Under the pieces are notes generated by a model. The model saw only the letters and a list, made by a program, of their open reading frames with translations. It ran no database searches and was not told where the DNA came from. 64,000 nucleotides of DNA from Erythroxylum novogranatense (Eukaryota; Streptophyta; Magnoliopsida; Malpighiales; Erythroxylaceae), in NCBI GenBank assembly GCA_029891385.1, contig CM057226.1, forward strand, positions 90,714,977 through 90,778,976. The letters are read 5' to 3'. Shown here in pieces: positions 60,711 through 64,000 of the stretch. Every line of letters begins with the position of its first letter. Positions within the stretch are counted from its first letter, which is position 1. The position numbers and the translations under genes are program-made.

Positions 60711-61611
60711 AAAAGATTTGTGTAATTTAATGTGAAAAAAATGATGGATCCGTACGTAGACAGATTTAACAAGAAAACTGTATGCCGATAATTATTTAAA
60801 AGAAAGTTCATATCTTCTATCCTATTTTTTATGTAAGATTTGACATCAAGAATTTAAGTAGATTCAATTTCTGATGGAGATGTCACCTCCTTTATAGTTA
60901 TGGACCTGCAGGAGTAAAGGACGGCTGGTGTGCACAGTGACTTAAAAAAGGTCAATTTCCTGCTACGGGGCAAAGCCTCTGCAATAATTGTACTCTTGAG
61001 CCGAAAATAAAGGCAAATGTTGAATGCAGGCCAGGCCTAATTCAACAAAAAAACAACAATAATTTAGATTTTAAAAAAGTTTCATGTGCATAAGAGAAAT
61101 TAGCAGCAACGTGATCACTAGCGAATAAGCAGTTAACTGTTATCTTCTTGTCTGTAACACAAGCATTCAAGTAAAATGAAGGAACAAGAATTACCTGTTA
61201 CTTTGTCTTTCTTCAGAGATATCTCACCAATCAAAAGGTGGTAGAACATCTTGTACTATCTATCCGTTCAACAAAGATTGACCCATCAGATCACTATCAA
61301 TGCAATTCGTCTACATCGTTGCTTCCTTATTGCAGAAAGCATCGTCCCACACTCATTTTTTGTCAGTTCTTGGAAAGTATCATTGCCTCTCCCTACACAA
61401 CTTTTGTCCATTCTCAAATAGTCCCCAGGACATATCTATATCTTAGAACCAAAGCAATCTATCCGGTAGACACATTGAACGGTAACCATGGACTCGGAAA
61501 CAGGAGTCTTCCTGTTATTTGCCAACTAAACCACAAGTTTGTATACTCTTGCAGCTCATAATCAAGTTGGCAAAAAGTCCCACTTCAAGATTAGTGTTAT
61601 TTGTTGCAGGG
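60711..61611 (+). promoter_or_regulatory. Upstream region and likely 5' UTR intron of the remorin gene
   Basis: Intergenic DNA followed by less AT-rich sequence from about 60880. A strong acceptor (TTATTTGTTGCAG, ending at 61609) lies two bases before the ATG at 61612, suggesting a 5' UTR intron; its donor was not placed. Open frames at 61238-61561 and the upstream extension from 61519 have no family similarity and are taken as non-coding. Confidence 0.4.
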
Positions 61612-63815
61612 ATGAAGCAGAATCTAGTTTCTTCTGAGAGTTTAGGTACATTTCCCAGTCCAGGTGTATCAAGCTACCAGGATAAAGGATGGTGCTCAGA
61701 GAGGGTACCACGTCAATCACGCGGCGACAGGAGGCATATCGGTGTACTGAGGCCTTTTTATAGTGGCAGGGCATTGCCTTCCAAGTGGGATGACGCTGAA
61801 AGGTGGATCTGTAGTCCTGTTTTTGGGTACAATGCTGCTACCTCTCAATCTCGGCTTCAAAGACGTCCCAAGTCGAAAAGTGGGCCTATTGTACCTCCTG
61901 GGGTTGGACAATACTCCAATTGCTCGCCTTCTTTGCAGATTTTTGATGGTGCTTCTTTGAAGAATTTCATGAAAACCCCGTTTTCGACTGGAGTTTTGAT
62001 GCCCAACGGAGTTGCTATCCGTTATGGAGGAGTTGGAAATGATGGACATGCTACTGTGGCTAGTCTGCCTTGGTCAGACGTCGTGAGCGAATGTTCGTTG
62101 CCTAGCTCTCAAGGTATGGCTTCTGTAGAGATTAGAGATTGATAATGAACTAATAACCAATTTGGTGGAGTTAATCACTGGATGTGTTAAGCCTTGGAAA
62201 TATATTTCATTAGCATTTACAGTTGAGAAGAAAATACAAAGCATGAGTTGATGTATATTATCAACGAAATATTCTCAATTCTTCTCTTATCCCTCTCTTT
62301 TGGAGCTAAGGATTGTGAAAGTTAGTCTATACTTCGGAGTTTCCTCAGGATAGTCTTGAGAAGAACCAACTGGCTCATTTGATGCCTTTTTGTCCATTCC
62401 TTGTTTCCGAGTTCTGTACATGTTTCAAGATTCCAGCTTTAAGATAACAATTTTATTCTGATGTTAGCTGCTCACTTGTTGAATCGAATTTACAGATGAG
62501 AAACTTGACGACGTGAATAATGAACAAAGTCTGATAACGCGTGACATTTCAAGAAGGGACATGGCAACTCAGATGAGTCCTGAAGGCACCAATCATTCAT
62601 CTACAACAGGATCCTCATCTCCACCTACTAACCCTCCAGAACTGGAGTCTCAGAAAGACAATACATCTAAAATGGAAGTGAGGGAAGTGCGTGTCGACAA
62701 AAGATCCACCATGATTAATAGATGGTCAAAAAGACCTTCTTGCATAAGCAATAAAGGATCAGCAGGTTTAAAGGACTACAAGGAAAATTACAGACAAGCT
62801 AGGAAGTCATCGTGGGATATTTCAGATGCAGCATCAGACTTTTCCAAGTATGTGTTAATCTCTGCATTTTATTTTGGACAGCCTTCCCAGGACTTTTAGT
62901 TTGTAGTTTTCATCAAACAAATGGATTGAACAGCACAAATTTATGAACCATCTTTTAAGGATAGGAAGTATTTTCCTGGTCTATTCCGTGATACAGGAAA
63001 GGTTATGAGCTAAACTCCAAACACAAGCAGCCATATGACCTTGGGGAAGGAATTGAATTTAACGTATGCAACCACAAGTCATAGCCTCATTCTTCATCAA
63101 CTGAAGTCTATCTTCAGTTTTTGATAGATAATGAAAATGCCCATAAGTAACTCTTGTGACTTAAAAGAGGTAAAGAAAGCCTCGTATCTATTGTACTGCA
63201 ACAAGGCTCTTGTCAACTCTGAGACGCATGATAATCGCTTTAAAGAAGTAAAAATGTCCAAGAATGTTTTAACCAAAGACATTGCAATCCTACCATATGT
63301 AAAGTTTTTTATGTCCACTGAAGCTTACCCTCACAATCCGGACATACTCTATGAAGCTTTTGACCTTTTGTGGTCATTTCGACTGCAGGTTACAAAGAGA
63401 GGAAGCCAAGATTACTGCATGGGAAAACTTACAGAAGGCGAAAGCAGATGCAGCAGTAAGAAAACTCGAGGTTGGTTATATTCATGTAGCGCTGTAACAT
63501 TTAGTTGTTAAATAGCGTTTGCAAGCTCCTTTTATTTTGGTTCCAACTAGACTCTCATGTTTATGGACTCCCTTCTCATATATTTGGAACTTATTCTCTA
63601 ATGCTTAGATGAAACTTGAAAAGAAGAGATCATCATCCATGGATAAGATATTGAGCAAATTGAGAAGTGCTGAGATGAGAGCTGAGGAGATGAGAAGCTC
63701 GATATTGGTCCCTAACGATCACCAAATTCCGAAGACGTCCCACAAGTTTCCATTTCTTCACAAGCTTGCTCAGTTCCGTTCGTTAAGCAGCTGTTTTCTC
63801 AGCGATGCTTTATGA
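61612..63815 (+). CDS. Remorin family protein (four coding exons)
   Basis: Exons 61612-62113, 62496-62847, 63389-63470 and 63609-63815, all with GT-AG introns and consistent phases, giving 1143 nt or 380 aa. The N-terminal two thirds belong to the long, disordered remorin type: MKQNLVSSESLGTFPSPG, then a basic patch, RALPSKWDDAERWI (about residues 55-68) and RRPKSKSGP. Exon 2 has ISRRDMATQMSPEG and a Ser/Pro-rich stretch. The Remorin_C domain (about 260-370) includes the conserved AKITAWENLQKAKADAAVRKLE and a coiled coil, and the tail ends in CFLSDAL, whose Cys may be acylated for membrane anchoring. Remorins are plant-specific plasma-membrane nanodomain proteins with roles in signalling, infection and cell-to-cell transport. 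The start was chosen from family N-termini, since an in-frame extension to 61519 reads through a splice acceptor. The subgroup and partners of this one are not known from sequence. Confidence 0.92.
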
Positions 63816-64000
63816 TGTTCAGGCCATATCCTGCTGCTCTGTTCTCCCTACCTGGCGGCTCTATCTCGTAGCCCAAGTTCAAGTTTTGTATAGAACCGTA
63901 ATTTTCGACACTTCTGTACTCAGAAATTTGCTACGCGTGCAAATTCTTTGAGCTGTATTAATCCAGGTAGAGTCATCCTGAATTGTTTAATTTAGAAAAC
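63816..64000 (+). other. 3' UTR and downstream sequence of the remorin gene
   Basis: Follows the TGA at 63813-63815. No exact AATAAA is present before the window ends, so the transcript end is not placed. Confidence 0.5.

Noticed and set aside
61519..61611. Upstream in-frame extension of the remorin reading frame (31 codons)
   Set aside because: It reads through a strong splice acceptor (TTATTTGTTGCAG) just before the family-like start MKQN and has no similarity to remorins.
63131..63388. Open frame leading into remorin exon 3
   Set aside because: It lies in the intron between exons 2 and 3; phase and remorin motifs start only at 63389 after a CAG acceptor.
1..64000. tRNA, rRNA, miRNA and other RNA genes
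   Set aside because: None recognised by eye on either strand; a covariance-model search would be needed to exclude small ones.

Overview
The window is nuclear DNA of a eudicot flowering plant. It holds two intron-containing genes with plant-type splice sites, and nearly everything else is AT-rich, transposon-packed intergenic DNA. The species cannot be told from the sequence. I see no bacterial, organellar, rRNA, tRNA or CRISPR features.

Left edge (1-3.8 kb): a mosaic of broken retroelements. The end of a plus-strand SIRE-like Copia element with its 3' LTR (577-1844) sits inside the gag of a minus-strand Copia element (gag 1845-2792, then primer-binding site and LTR). That LTR in turn lies beside the last part of a Ty3/gypsy integrase (2988-3566).

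Gene 1 (4360-9401, minus): zeaxanthin epoxidase. All 16 coding exons have GT-AG introns, the phases agree throughout, and the product is 670 aa. It acts in the plastid in the xanthophyll cycle and in the supply of ABA precursors. An ABRE-like site lies about 0.4 kb upstream.

11.2-15.8 kb: a fairly young Copia element (minus) with both LTRs, pol but no gag. Its LTRs differ by exactly one unit of a 42-bp tandem repeat. 15.8-24.6 kb: very AT-rich DNA, then a decayed DUF659-type hAT transposase (minus) split by one probable solo LTR and carrying a duplicated N-terminal (BED) exon with a second LTR-like insert between the copies. 25-36.7 kb: an array LTR-LTR-gag-LTR-gag-LTR of a SIRE-like, apparently non-autonomous Copia family. 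36.9-38.35 kb: a solo LTR with near-perfect target duplication.

40.2-60.7 kb: a nest. An old Copia element (40857-60327) has perfect TAAAT target duplications and unusual TA...CA LTR ends. It was hit by a Tekay/Del-like gypsy element (43279-54061) and by a 3.5-kb solo LTR of a related gypsy family (54614-58092). The gypsy element has its own roughly 750-bp foreign segment between protease and reverse transcriptase. The flanks of the old Copia element are duplicated next to it together with a truncated LTR, showing a local tandem duplication.

Gene 2 (61612-63815, plus): a remorin-family protein of 380 aa in four coding exons, likely a plasma-membrane scaffold protein.

The two genes have no evident functional link. 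I found no undescribed biological system. The most interesting structures are the retroelement arrays, the tandem duplication, the non-canonical LTR ends, and the short palindromes that recur in several unrelated LTR families.
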